In this document: piece after piece, positions 35,259 through 46,655 of the stretch
How the letters are laid out: each line of letters opens with the position of its first letter
Numbering within the stretch: the first letter of the stretch is position 1
Source of the DNA: Ottelia alismoides
Taxonomy: Eukaryota; Streptophyta; Magnoliopsida; Alismatales; Hydrocharitaceae
Reading direction: 5' to 3'
Length of the DNA stretch: 64,000 nucleotides
NCBI GenBank assembly: GCA_037367405.1
Contig: JAZKJV010000686.1
Location: 682,001-746,000 of the forward strand
Notes under the pieces: generated by a model
The model's database searches: none
What the model was told of the DNA's origin: nothing
Seen by the model: only the letters and a program-made list of their open reading frames with translations
Made by a program: the position numbers and the translations under genes

Positions 35259-36090
35259 GTGATAGCATATGGGACACATTCTCCCATCACCGGTCAGGGG
35301 GAGGTGCAGTTGACCCCCGGAATGAGACTTCAGAATATTCTGTATGCTCCTAAATTTTCTATGAATCTACTTTCAATTACTCAAATCACCAAATACTTAC
35401 ATTGTCGTGCCATATTTGATCCATCTACTCTTGTTTTTCATGATATACTAACAGGCAGGGTGATTGGAACTGGCCGTGAGCAAGGGGGTCTCTACAGATT
35501 AGTGCAATGTCCTTATGTTGGTGCCTCTTCTCTTCGCACTGGATCTATTTCTCCATATATGTGGCATCTTCGATTTGGTCATCTTACTCTACAAAAGATG
35601 TGTCACGTTCATTCACAGATTTCTCCTCGCTCCACCTTTCAGTGCGAGTCATGCCAGCTTGGGAAGCATCATCGCTCTACCTTTCAGAGTCGTCAGGGTC
35701 GTAGTAGTCATAGTCTGTTTGAGTTAATGCATTTTAATATTTGGGGTCCCAGTCGTGTCCCAGATCATCAGGGACATAGGTTTTATCTTGTTGCAGTTGA
35801 TGAGTTTTCGAGATTGTCTTGGGTATTTCTTCTTAAGAACAAGTCTGATGCAGGTCTTGTTATCCAGTCCTTTATTAATGAAATAAGGAATATTTTTTCT
35901 GCGGAAGTCAAGTTTATTCGTTCTGATAATACATTAGAGCTCTACAGTATACAACTTTCTCAATTCCTTAGGTCTCTTGGCATTGTGCATCAGACATCGT
36001 GTGCATATACTTCCCAACAGAATGGGATAGCAGAACGAAAACACCGTCATCTATTAGACGTCACCAGAACTCTTTTGATTCAGAGATATG
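35259..36090 (+). pseudogene. Copia GAG-pre-integrase and integrase core of element F
   Basis: After the N-terminal block (LQNILYAPKFSMNLLSI), the HHCC zinc finger is present (WHLRFGHL ... CESCQLGKH). In the catalytic core the first acidic residue is replaced: HFNIWGP instead of HSDVWGP or HFDIWGP. The second (RSDN) and third (QQNGIAERK) are kept. The homologous fragment at 62905 retains Asp there. The frame leaves the family sequence after TRTLLIQ because about 20 bases, coding for the block before AVLTACYLVN, are deleted near 36085. Confidence 0.85.
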
Positions 36091-36912
36091 CATGCGGTTC
36101 TAACTGCTTGCTATCTGGTAAATCGTATACCCTCTTCAGTGCTGGGAGAGAAGATTCCGTTCTTGATTGCATTTCCCGAGATGGATCTTTTCTCGCTAAC
36201 GCCTCGTGTCTTTGGTTCTGTAGCTTTTATATATCAAATGTCTCCAGGTCTTCACAAGCTCTCACCTAGAGCTGTCAAATGTGTGTTTGTTGGGTATTCC
36301 AAGACCCAAAAAGGATATCGCTGCTTTGGCCCTGTTCGACGAAGATACTATGTTAGTGCTGATGTTACCTTTTTTGAGTCCATTATGTATGTTTCTACCA
36401 CAGGTGACAAGCTTACTCCTTCAGAGGATGGAGGAGAGGTCTATATGCCACTTCCTCCATCATTATCACCTACGACACCTTCTCCACCACCACATCCTCC
36501 ATCGTTACCTCCACCATCACCACCTCCTCCACCGTCACCTCCACCGCCACCTACTTTCTTTCTGCAGGTTTACCAGCGACGACCCCCTGCTTATGTGCCT
36601 CCTCCGTCATCCAGCACACCCAAGGTATGTTCTGAACATTTGAGTTTTTCTGATGGCACTGGTGATTTGCATGTACAGACTGAGGTACAGGACGTGGATA
36701 CTATGTCTTCTACATCGGTTGAGGATCTGGATATGCCTATTGCACTAAGGCAGCAGAAACGGGCATGTACTATGCATCCTATTGGGTCTCATGTTTCCTT
36801 GGAGCATCTTTCCAATGATTTTCAGAGATTTGTTGTTAGTTTGTCTATCGTTGAGATACTGCGGTCATATCAGGAGGCACTACAGAGCAGTCAATGGCAT
36901 CTGGCTATGTAG
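36088..36912 (+). pseudogene. Integrase C-terminus and proline-rich linker of element F
   Basis: This frame resumes at AVLTACYLVNRIPSS and includes SPRAVKCVFVGYS and RRYYVSADVTFFE, the conserved copia integrase tail. Then comes a linker with PPPSPPPPPSPPPPP-type runs (about 36456-36560), then DLDMPIALRQQKR, the RT lead-in. It stops at TAG (36910), a single-base change from GAG in the sister copy (ATEEMGALQ). Confidence 0.85.
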
Positions 36913-36918
36913 GAGAAG

Positions 36919-37800
36919 ATGGCAGCTTTACAGCCACGAGGTACGTGGAGTGTTGTCCATGCTCCACAAGGCGCATCTGTTGTTGGCAGCAAGTGGGTAT
37001 TTACTAATAAGCATCGGGCTGACGGTACAGTAGACAGATACAAGGCCAGATTGGTTGCTCATGGGTTCACCCAAACCTATGGGGTGGATTATCAGGACAC
37101 CTTATATCCTGTTGCACGTCACTCTACCCTGCGGATTCTTATTGCTGTTGATGTGGTTCGTGATTGGTCACTTTTCCAATTAGATGTAAAGAATGCTTTC
37201 TTGTATGGAGATCTGCAGGAGGAGGTTTACATACAGCAGCCACCTGGGTTTGCTGCTGAGGGGGAGTCCAGTATGGTATGTCGTCTTCATAAGGCTATCT
37301 ATGGCCTTAAGCAGAGTCCGAGGGCTTGGTTTCAGAAGCTCTCGGAGTTGATTGAACAAAAGGGATTTGTCAGATCCACTGCAGATCATACTCTCTTTGT
37401 TAAGAGAAATCATAGAGGTTTTGTAGTTGTTTTGGTTTATGTTGATGACATTGTTATCACTGGCAACGATGAACAGGGCACTCAAGCAGCTAAGGATTTT
37501 CTTGGGCAACAGTTTGTTACCAACGACCTTGGTACGCTTCGTTACTTCCTTGGCTTGGAGTTTGCAAGAAATCAACAGGGTATGGTTATGACGCAAAGGA
37601 AGTATGTTATTGATCTTCTATCTGAGACAAGCATGACAGAATGTAGACCAGCTACTACCCCAATCGATCCTAATGCTAGGTTCTATGATGATGACTCTGA
37701 GAAGATGGACAAGAGACGATACAGAGAGCTGGTAGGAAAATTATTATATGTTACTATTATTATTCCCGATATATCTTTCGCTGTGAGCAGAGTGAGCCCA
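36919..37800 (+). pseudogene. Copia reverse transcriptase of element F
   Basis: In the same frame as the preceding piece, separated from it by one stop codon. Contains GSKWVFTNKHRADG, RYKARLVAHGFTQTYG, FQLDVKNAFLYGDL, YGLKQSPRAW and the polymerase site YVDD at residues 174-177. It continues to LVGKLLYV...PDISFAVSRVS, then a frameshift near 37795 moves RNase H into another frame. Apart from the flanking lesions this domain is complete. Confidence 0.88.
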
Positions 37801-37804
37801 ATTC

Positions 37805-38392
37805 ATGGAGCAACCCAGGCAGGCACACATGGATGTGGTGTGCATGATCTTGAGATATCTGAATTCATCTCTAGGTGCAGGTCTTCTTTTTACAAGAAAT
37901 ACTTCTCTTACAGTTACTGGGTGTGCAGATGCAGATTATGTTGGGTGTCCTAAGGACAGGAAGTCCACTTCATGCTTCATTGTGTTTGTTTGTAGCTCAT
38001 CGGTATCATGGAAGAGTAAGAAACAAACTATTGTTGCTCGATCTAGCACTGAACCAGAATATAGGGCCATGTCCCAAGGGAGTACAGAAATGATGTGGGT
38101 CAAGTCTGTCCTGACTGATCTAACGATTGAGGTGCCTCTTCCTATGCACCTCAAATGTGATAATCAAGCAGCCTTGTCCATAGCTGATAATCCAGTATTT
38201 CATGAGAGAACAAAGCATATTGAGGTAGACTGTCACTACACTCGTGACTTGATCCAAAAGGGGCTTATTTCAACGTCTTATGTTGCTTCAGGTGATCAGA
38301 TTGCAGATATGTTCACCAAAGCTCTTGCAAAAGGTCCATTTCATCATTGTTGTTCCAAGCTGAGCATGATAGATATATATGCTCCAGCTTGA
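37805..38392 (+). pseudogene. Copia RNase H of element F
   Basis: Reads HMDVVCMILRYLN, CADADYVGCPKDRKSTSCF, SWKSKKQTIVARSSTEPEYRAM, LKCDNQAALSIA and ADMFTKAL, carrying the Asp/Glu/Asp residues of the RNase H site. It ends with a SMIDIYAPA-type C-terminus and TGA. The last codons overlap a stem-loop next to the PPT. Confidence 0.88.
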
Positions 38393-38399
38393 GGGGGAG
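38356..38399 (+). other. Stem-loop and PPT of element F
   Basis: CAAGCTGAGCAT (38356-38367) pairs with ATGCTCCAGCTTG (38379-38391) with one bulged base. The PPT GAGGGGGAG (38391-38399) follows at once and abuts the 3' LTR. The same hairpin is kept in the pol-less element at 43424-46298. Confidence 0.75.
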
Positions 38400-38542
38400 T
38401 GTTAAGATTCTTATGTTTTGTCGTATTTATTTATATTGTTTATTTCTCTTGTTCCGTTTATGCAATTTACCCTTTGAGCTTTTCTCCTATATAAGAGAGC
38501 TCTAGGGTTAGATGGAATACAACTTTCCGTTTCACCTCAACA
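38400..38542 (+). repeat. 3' LTR of element F
   Basis: 143 bp, 8 substitutions from the 5' LTR, no indels. Confidence 0.92.
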
Positions 38543-39460
38543 TAACACCATTCTCAGAGAAGGGTGTATTGGACATTTTACCTTGAATACAATATTCACA
38601 AGTATGTAAGATTTGAAATTTCAGACAATCTAAGTTTTCAAGTTTCATGTCTTACTAGTCTATTGATTTCATCAATAGACATATGTCCAAGCTTGATGCC
38701 AGAAAATTGTGAAATAATCTTGATCCTCCTATTGATCTTTTAAGGTTTAATTTCATGTCAATGAACCATTCATTAATATTCTAATTTATTAGAGTCCTTT
38801 AGATGTTAGATTACTATCTGAAATGTATCCATCATAACTTTTTATGATAGGTCTATTACAGAATGCATGTTTATTTCCCGAAATTTAGAAATAAACAATG
38901 AATGTATTCTAATATCTAGGTCATAGAATCATTCTCTAAGATTAAGGGCTCTCCCACTGAAATTTTGTAGGCTATATATCCAATGAAAATTGTTGCAACA
39001 ATTGCATCAACATCCATATGGTTAACTATTAAATCTTAAGGCCAAATTTTCTAGTCTTCTAAAACATATGCAACCAATTGCAAGTGTTATTAGAAGAGTG
39101 AGATACAATTATTAGACTTTGATCTTATCTAATAAGTAAATCAATTTCAATGATTATATGTAGACGTATTATATGTTGATGCACTATCTGAGTCCTTCTC
39201 TAAGGATCATAGATAGTCTAAATAGTCATACTATCAATACATCATCTTGTTGCAGTAATGGCATCCATCCAACTCTTTCGATGTCATATGTGTGGATATC
39301 ACATAAGTATAGTCAATTCGTTGTCTTTCCTTCTTACTTGGGTCAAGCTCATGCTTCCACTGCGCTTCCTTTATCTATTAACAACCATTGCTTAAGACAA
39401 AAGATCTCTTATGTTGAACTCAAAAGATTTCAATAAAAAGAATTTCAATATTTATGCATG
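38543..39460 (-). pseudogene. Continuation of element G pol (pre-integrase side)
   Basis: The minus strand from about 38780 reads KRSIGGSRLFH, a LDICLL.KSID block and C.QGKMSN-TPFSENG, the GAG-pre-integrase region that continues into the integrase at 33481 across the element F insertion. Heavily decayed. 39.0-39.46 kb has no clear motif. Confidence 0.5.
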
Positions 39461-41823
39461 CTTCATTTAATTCATGCAATATGAATATTATGAAGCTTCA
39501 TGAATGACTTGAGTATAGACAGTAGAATGATGACACTCATCGTATCTACATCCATCTTAACTCTTAAAGACTTTGGTTCAGGCAGGTACTCAAACATTTT
39601 GAGTGCATCATCTCTTATCAAGCCACCATTCTGCATAATGCATTGAACCATGTCAATCATGATTAAATATCGAGAGGATATATGTATGCCAAAACATCTT
39701 CTTAGATTTTATTAGGATTTTGACGATCAATATTATTACGATGTCATGCATTGAACCATCAAGAGCACATATGTCATGCATTGAACCATGTCATTCATTA
39801 TTACGATCATCATCAACATGATACTACTAAAGCACATTCGATGAGAGATCAAGACTATAAAGACATACAAACCCAAGGTTGTTATCCTATTGTCCATTTA
39901 ATTATCATTCCTAATTATTATGAGGAAACTTGCACATTGCGACCACATACATTATATGTTCGACTGCAAGTACAATATCTTGAGCATGGATCCAATCCAT
40001 GACATTTCACTCGTTATCATTGAGTATGATTTTGAGTGGGTTTAATGAAGGTTATCTAAAATAAGATAATTTGCATAATACATATTTTACTTTGATAAAG
40101 GATTTTATATCAAAGTTGTCTTGCATTGATGATTTTGAGTGGGTTTAATGAAGGTTATCTAAAATAAGATAATTTGCATAATACATATTTTACTTTGATA
40201 AAGGATTTTATATCAAAGTTTTCTTGCATTGTCAACTCTGAATGTCCATTCTCTTATTCACTTTCAAAGTAAGAGACATAATTACCATTATATCTCAAGC
40301 GAGATATGGGATCTCCTTTATTAACTTTGTTGCATCCCAATAATATGAGGATCTGTAACTCGGATAAAAAAATTCGGGAACTCATTCCGCCTTGAAAGTC
40401 CAACTTGCATTTCCCAATTCGGACTTTAACACCCGAGCCCATGACCCCTAAGGCGACGTTGACATGTCGTTAATTGAACCAACTGTCAGCAGGAATAGAA
40501 CTCGATATGCGCAATCCAATATCGCCCCAATAATATGAGGAACCGATATTGGAGTCACTATGCATATGGCCTTACTCTTTCGAGAAGCAAAGAGACCGAT
40601 CCATGTGTGCTTGTATGCAAGACCTGTCACTTCGAACAGGCATCTCCTACATACAATCCATGGCGACGGAACCATTTGCCTTGATGGGAGAACATGGATA
40701 TCACTTATGTGATCCTATATATCATGTTCAATTTTAATTAATTATTATGAATCATATTCATATAATTAATTCTTCTAAGGAAATTACATCTCTATTCATT
40801 TATTTAATTGGATCTAATTGATTTAATCACATTAAATCAATTATCAATCCAATCAATCACTAATAAACAATCTCGATTGTTACTTGAAGGATGGTATAAT
40901 CTCAAAATACGCATTATTCAATTTTTAATAATTAGAAAATTACATCCTGATTATTTCAAGCATTATCATTTCCTTACCCGATGTAATGGCCAGTACACAT
41001 ACAATGGGGGACAGACAGCTCACATAGCAACATGCTAGCCCAACGATCCACGACTAGACACCATATCCGCCTCAGGTTAGGATAATGTGATTTACTCATT
41101 TTGTATTTGAGATGATATTCGGCATTACAACCGAATTTTTTTTGAAGCCAACAACCGAAGTTATACCTTATAATATTTATCAAACCTATTTTAATTAATA
41201 TTATAATGAGATTTGCTAAACAAATCCCCAATCCACTACAAGTAACAATGTTTTGCATGTAGAGATCGTCCTCCAAACTAAAGTTTTTCATGAAACATTC
41301 ATTCAATGGTCAATGATGATTAATCAATTATTTTCATAATTATTAAGCATCATAATTATCAAGGCAAATTCATAATTTCCATGATTTCCATTGAATTATA
41401 AACACATTAAGCAAAGAGATTTGATGATCTAATCATCTTCCGATCCATCTCCATTGAATATGGAATATCTAAAGCAAAAGGAGTCGGAATTGCACGAAAT
41501 AAATTCGAGCGGTTTGCTGGTTTGATTCTCTACTTAATCCAAGTGTTTATTTCAAGTTTCGTTATGGGAAATAGTAAGCAAAATTAATTTTCTTACATAT
41601 TCGTGAATACATGCAAAACAACTTTCATGGTGGGAACTCTTCGAATAATTTTCATGTACTTTTGGTACCAATATTAGGCTACTATTTTGGGGCATATTTA
41701 GACATTCTAAATACATTTTAATAACCAAAAAACACGTCCAAACAATGTACAAACAATAGATTTTTATTTTAATGAAAAACCAATTCGAATCTTGCTTCCG
41801 ATGTAAAAAACAATGATTCAAAG
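39461..41823. other. Unclassified decayed retroelement DNA
   Basis: No convincing coding motif. A 62-codon minus frame at 39660-39472 may be gag-like but is not diagnostic. 40.25-40.75 kb has the look of LTR sequence (repeated CCCAATAATATGAGGA at about 40336 and 40528, about 190 bp apart). Presumably the 5' interior and LTR flank of element G. Confidence 0.3.
40028..40231. repeat. 103-bp tandem duplication
   Basis: Two copies starting at GATTTTGAGTGGGTTTAATG (40028 and 40131) are near-identical over about 100 bp. The visible difference is AAGTTGTC versus AAGTTTTC near the end. Recent local duplication in otherwise old DNA. Confidence 0.9.
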
Positions 41824-42650
41824 TAAATATCGAAATACCTCTTGAAGCGTGATTGCGATTGTGTCTCTAAATGAAGAGATCTCCTGTCTCAAGTTCAATC
41901 CGACCGAGGAAACGCTTGCGAACGCGTTGATGAAACACGTGCTCCTCGCAATCAACATTGATCAACCAAGCGGCAAATCTCCTGATCTCGTCTCACGAGA
42001 TCCGACATCTTCTTCACGAGCGAGTTGCACCAAAGGAGACGGAGATCCACAAGCAGTTGAAGCGGCAGCACAACAGTGTGGTTACGACAGCGATATTCTC
42101 TAGGGTTTAGAGTGGAAAGCCACATTAAGGAGAGAGAGGAGACGTGGGTATGAGATAGAGAAAGATAGCTTGCAATTCTATCTTCCAAAAATGAAGAGCT
42201 AGAGTTGTCTCTTCTTTTATAATATTTTGGGAGTCCATGAATCTCAATCCATGGACAACATAAATCCAATGGTTGAGATTGATCAGTGCTTCTTTCAATG
42301 GCCATGAGTTTGTTGTAAAAACGCAACAACAATTAATTTAATTTAATTAAATATATATTGAATAAATCATCAATATAAATTAATTCAATCAAATCAATAA
42401 ACTAAGAAGGATTAGGAAGGAAGCAAGCCTCCTTCCAATTAAAGGGGACAACCACCTTGACTCCTAAATCAAGAGTGGTTGTCCACCCTCCTTATATGGA
42501 AGGGTGGCTCCCCATCCCAATTATATGAGATCTAATATCTCATATAATCCTTCATTATTTACAACAACTTTTATTGTAAATTATTTCACAAAAATAATAC
42601 CAAATTATTTTGTGAAATATCAATCATGCCATTGGAAATTTATAAATCAT
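41824..42650 (-). mobile_element. Partial LTR of element G type
   Basis: Homologous to 28725-29620 (CTTGAAGCGTG start through GTGAAATATCAATCATGCC), in the same orientation, without the 47-bp LINE insertion. Its position suggests the 5' LTR of element G. The outer 1.6 kb is missing where RTE sequence begins. Confidence 0.65.
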
Positions 42651-43423
42651 GCCAATCGATATTTACAAAGCTAAAAGGGAGAACCTCCACATGATTTTTA
42701 TTGATTTAGAGAAGGGTTATGATTCTGTCCCACGAGAGATATTGTGTAGAGTTTTGGAGAAGAGACAAGTACATGTCCTATACATTAACCTCATAAAAGA
42801 TATGTATGATAGGGTTTCATCTTGTGTAAGGATACAGTCTGGGAAGACTGACTATTTTATCATCAACATTAGTCTGCATCAAGGTTCAACTTTGAGTCCA
42901 TTCCTTTTTACTTTGACTATTGACGTGTTGACAAGTCACATTCAAGATGAGATACCTTGGTGCATGTTATTCGCTGATGATATTGTGTTGATTGATGACT
43001 AGAAATGGAGTAAATAAGAAGCTTGAGGTTTGGAGACATGCATTGGAAACTAAAGGATTTCTTATCAGCATGACTAAGACTGAATATATGGAGTGCACTT
43101 TTGATGGAAGCAATGGTGAAGGAATTGAGGTTAAGATAGGTGATGATAACATTCAGAAGAGAGGTTATTTTAGATACTTGGGATCTATTTGCAATATGAT
43201 GGGAAAATTGATGGAGATATTACAAATAGAATAAATGCAGGTTGGCTAAAATGGAGAGGAGCCTCTACTGTTCTCTGTGATAAGAAAATTCCTTTGAAAA
43301 TCAAAGGAAAGTTTTACAAAGCAGCTGTGAGACCTTCTATGCTCTATGCATTTGAATGTTGGCATGTGAACCATAGACATGTGCAGAGAATGGCAATAGC
43401 AGAAATGAAAATGCTAAGGTGGA
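42651..43423 (+). pseudogene. RTE-type LINE reverse transcriptase, 5' part
   Basis: The frame 42649-43002 reads LHMIFIDLEKGYDSVPREIL, LHQGSTLSPFLFTL and LFADDIVLIDD, with the polymerase site FADD present, then stops. Two further frames continue with KLEVWRHALETKGF, a KTEYME block, RYLGSI and KFYKAAVRPSMLYAFECW, the typical C-terminal region of plant RTE elements. 5'-truncated: no endonuclease. Interrupted at 43424 after EMKMLRWM. Confidence 0.85.
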
Positions 43424-43736
43424 TGTTAGAAAATAGGAAGCGAAAGCGAAAACATGGATAAAGATAAAGAACAATAAGAACAGTGGGATTTTACGTGGAA
43501 CCCTACTCCGTGAGGAGCGGGATGAAACCACGGGAGAAGGCCTCAAAGGGCCGTGTTTGTCTATTGACTTTTTTTATGTTACAGGAGGCAAGGGGCTCTT
43601 TATATAGCCTCCACAGAGCCTCCAAGTCCCACCATTGGTAGATGTGGGACTAAACTGTTGGATGGGGTAAATGGATCCTGGAGGTATCCATTTACCCATC
43701 TACAACTCAATAGGCGCATAATCAAATACTTCAACA
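43424..43736 (-). repeat. 3' LTR of element H
   Basis: Minus strand TGTTGAAGTATTTGATTATG to TTTTCTAACA. Next to it at 43745-43772 lies the stem-loop CAAGCTGAGCAT/ATGCTCCAGCTTG in element sense. Confidence 0.88.
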
Positions 43737-43917
43737 CTCCCCCTCAAGCTGGAGCATACAATGCTCAGCTTGGACAAACATAAAGAAACTCAACTCAAGG
43801 CTTCGGGACACTACAGACAATATCAACCCAACGCACAAATTGCTGTAGTCGAGGACGTTGCTTCTCATGCCGTGCAGGTGAGGAGGACGAACGGGCTGGA
43901 GTGTGAGTCTGCTGAAT

Positions 43918-44540
43918 CTCCTCGTCGGAGAGCGTGTGCTCTGAACTGCACCTGTCAGAGTCACTGCAACTGAAATAAGTCTCCTCGTCGGAGTACTCTG
44001 GCCTGCCACAATATGTGGACAGCTGCTCCATCTCTGAAAAGGGCCGAACAGAAAAGTGACGTGGCTGTGCAATCCTCGTCGGAGTCCACGGTTGCTGGAG
44101 AATAGAGTCTGAAAAAAGTCTCCTCGTCGGAGAACTAGGTCTCTCCCATCTGGCTCAGAGAATGGTGCACTACTCTGGTGTACCTATGATACCACATGAA
44201 AACCCTTGCCAACATGGCATAGGGAATGGTCCTATACTCTTGAGTCCCTATGGCTCACATGAAAACTCTGGCCTACAAAACAAGGATGGGGACCTCTGCA
44301 AAAGAAGGCATACATGTGCTCATCTGAAAATGATCGCAAACTCGTGCGTGTCTGAAAATGAGTCTCTCTCTGGAGAACTCGAAAATGGGCCTCATCATGG
44401 AGTGCCTCGAACTTGGACTCTGACCAATCTGTCGAGTCTGAACAACTGCGCATCACACTGGGACTCGGAATTTGAACGTCGAGTCTGGAATTGCGCATGG
44501 AAAATCTTCATCTGAAAACTGTAGAGTCTGAGAAACTAGC
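43918..44540. repeat. CTCCTCGTCGGAG and GAGTCTG short repeats in element H
   Basis: CTCCTCGTCGGAG occurs at 43918, 43981 and 44120, and TCCTCGTCGGAG at 44073; each can fold as CTCC/GGAG around TCGTC. Interspersed GAGTCTG and TCTGAAAA units recur through 44.5 kb. No protein frame survives, so this is a non-coding repeat block in the 3' half of the element. Confidence 0.7.
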
Positions 44541-45986
44541 TGGTCTGGAAATCTACATCTGGCATCTGAATCTGGCTGAAAGAGGATCTGTAACTCTACA
44601 TATACTCCCTCTTTCTCCCATACTAGTCGGAAAATGAACATCGACAAAGTTGGGAGAAGACAATGACATGGGGAAAATAACATGAACATTCAAAACTTTC
44701 TTGCGGCTTTTTCAATTTTTTAAGCTGTCACATTTTTTTAAGCTGTCACATTTTTTAAGCCATTTCAATCATTTTTTAAGGCTTTCGCAAAACAATTTTT
44801 TTAACTTGCGTATGGCTCTTCATTTTGTACGCGCCTTTTCTTTCTTTCTTTCAAAGAAAACACAATTTTTTTAATAAAAACATACAGCCCACTTGGGCTT
44901 TATCACCCCTCCCCCCTTTTCTTTTTTTTTAAAAAAAACACGGCTCACGGTCCCCACTGGGTTCCTAAAATAATAACAAAATTTTCCTTTTTTTATAAGA
45001 CGTAACCCCCCCGTTAGGGTTTCGTGGGATTCCCTTGGAGAAACGTCGTAGCCGCCCTCTCGAGGATCCATTGGGTGCACATGAACTGTTCAGTGTATTC
45101 TTCGGCGGCGGTGGAGGTCAGAATGGAGGAGAAGCCCTACGAGGGCAGCGAGCAGAACCGCCTCCCGCCGCCGCACTTGAGGGAACGGCTAGGAGGGCGC
45201 CGCACTCGTGGGATTCCCTTGGGGTTGCAGTCTGGCGGCGCAAGGAGGAGCGAAGGGGTGCCGTCATGGAGGTCTGCACCGCCCGTGCGAGTGGGCACCT
45301 CCTGCTGGGGAGATGCGGCTTCTTCGACGAGTAGGTCTCCGCCTGGAATCGACTGGAATCGCCATGGCGGAGGGGATCGGGCAGGAGAAGGGTTCTGCAC
45401 GATGGAGGGAGAAGCACCACGCGCAGGGGATCACGCCGCCTTTGTGGTTGGTGGTTTTCTTCGAACTGGGATCACCGCCTTTTCGTATGAAGGACGAGGA
45501 TATGCGGCCTGGAGTCGCGGCCGCCTGCCGCGAGGTCGATGGAGGAAGGGTGCATCGCTAGTATGGAGACGCGGCTTGGAGATGTGGCTTTTGTTGCTGC
45601 TTAGGGCTCTGCCTGGAGCCGATGGTGGTGCCGCATGAATTTTTTTTAACTTTGCTGGAGATATGTGGCTGGAGACGATAGGGGGCACCATCAGTATCGT
45701 CTGGAGATGCTAACATGTTGAAGAATATGCCACGTGATCTGAAGCCACTGTGAATAAGGGTTTCGGATATTGAACCCTGAAGCTTAACATTGAATTCGAA
45801 ATATTGATGACAATTTTGATCTTCAGATCTTCAGAAATACATGATCTTTATGCAGAAATTAAGGTTTCAAACTAGAAACCCTAGAACTTTGAACAAATCC
45901 GCACGTAATAATCTCCAAGAACAACGAATCTAAAAGTAATGATGAACGAACGTAAAATCCTAGAGAATCAACCCGCTCTGATACCA

Positions 45987-46298
45987 TGTTAGAAAATAGG
46001 AAGCGGAAGCGAAAATATGGATAAAGATAAAGAACAATAAGAACAGCGGGATTTTACGTGGAACTCTACTCCGTGAGGAGCGGGATGAAACCACGGGAGA
46101 AGGCCTCAAAGGGTGGTGTTTGTCTATTGACTTTCTCTCTGTTACAGGAGGCCTGGGGCTCTTTATATAGCCTCCACAGAGCCCCAAGTCCCACTACTGG
46201 TAGATGTGGGACTAAACTGTTGGATGGGGTAAATGGATCCTGGAGGTATCCATTTACCCATCTACAACTCAATAGGCGCATAACCAAATACTCCAACA
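45987..46298 (-). repeat. 5' LTR of element H
   Basis: 312 bp, ends TGTTGG...TAACA on the minus strand, followed directly by the initiator-Met PBS. Confidence 0.88.
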
Positions 46299-46303
46299 GT
46301 GGA

Positions 46304-46655
46304 TGTATGGACACATACGTAAAGATCGTACTCAGAATAATGCCATCAGAAGGAAAGTTGGTGTAGCTCTGATCGAGGATAAGATGCGAGACAATTGCGT
46401 AAGGTGGTTTGATCAAATGCAAAGGAGGTCAGTTGATGCACCGGTGAGGAGATGTGTGTTTTGGAATGTTGACCTGGCTAAAAGAGAGCGAGGAAGGCCC
46501 AAGAAGTGTTGTAATGAGACTATACGAAGGGATCTTAGTTTTTTGGATCTAAGCCCGAGAATGACCCAAGATCGATCTGAATGAAGGCAAAGAATCCATG
46601 TAGCAAACCTTACTTAATGTGGGAAAAAGCTTTGTTGTTGTTGTACTTAGATAAC
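46304..46655 (+). pseudogene. RTE-type LINE, 3' part and TTG tail
   Basis: Continues the reading interrupted at 43423: WMYGHIRKDRTQN, an IEDKMRDNCVRWF block, a RRSVDAPVRRC block and KRERGRPKKC, then a short 3' UTR ending GGGAAAAAGCTTTGTTGTTG. The (TTG) tail is typical of plant RTE. It lies at the border with gypsy pol sequence. Confidence 0.88.

Larger units (their letters stand above)
33482..38542 (+). mobile_element. Full-length Ty1/copia retrotransposon F
   Basis: 5061 bp with two 143-bp LTRs (33482-33624 and 38400-38542; TGTTAAGATTC...CTCAACA), PBS, gag, protease, integrase, RT and RNase H in copia order, and a PPT. I count 8 differences between the LTRs (about 5.6%), so it is not recent. 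Flanking 6-mers TTACAC and TAACAC are an imperfect target duplication. It is inserted into the integrase of minus-strand element G. Several nonsense and frame lesions make it non-autonomous now. Confidence 0.92.
43424..46298 (-). mobile_element. Non-autonomous LTR element H (copia-type ends)
   Basis: 2875 bp flanked by perfect GTGGA duplications (43419-43423 and 46299-46303), inserted in the RTE element. LTRs 43424-43736 (313 bp) and 45987-46298 (312 bp) differ at about 15 bases plus one indel. Minus-strand PBS TGGTATCAGAGC adjoins the 5' LTR (45986-45975); PPT GAGGGGGAG adjoins the 3' LTR. The 2.25 kb interior lacks gag and pol. Its 3' hairpin and PPT match copia element F, so F-like proteins may mobilise it. 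A 204-codon plus-strand frame at 45024-45638 lies in the GC-rich leader, antisense to the element, and is probably chance. Confidence 0.88.

Noticed and set aside
45024..45638. 204-codon plus-strand ORF near 45.3 kb
   Set aside because: Antisense to element H, inside its GC-rich leader, with several overlapping open frames on both strands and no recognisable motif.
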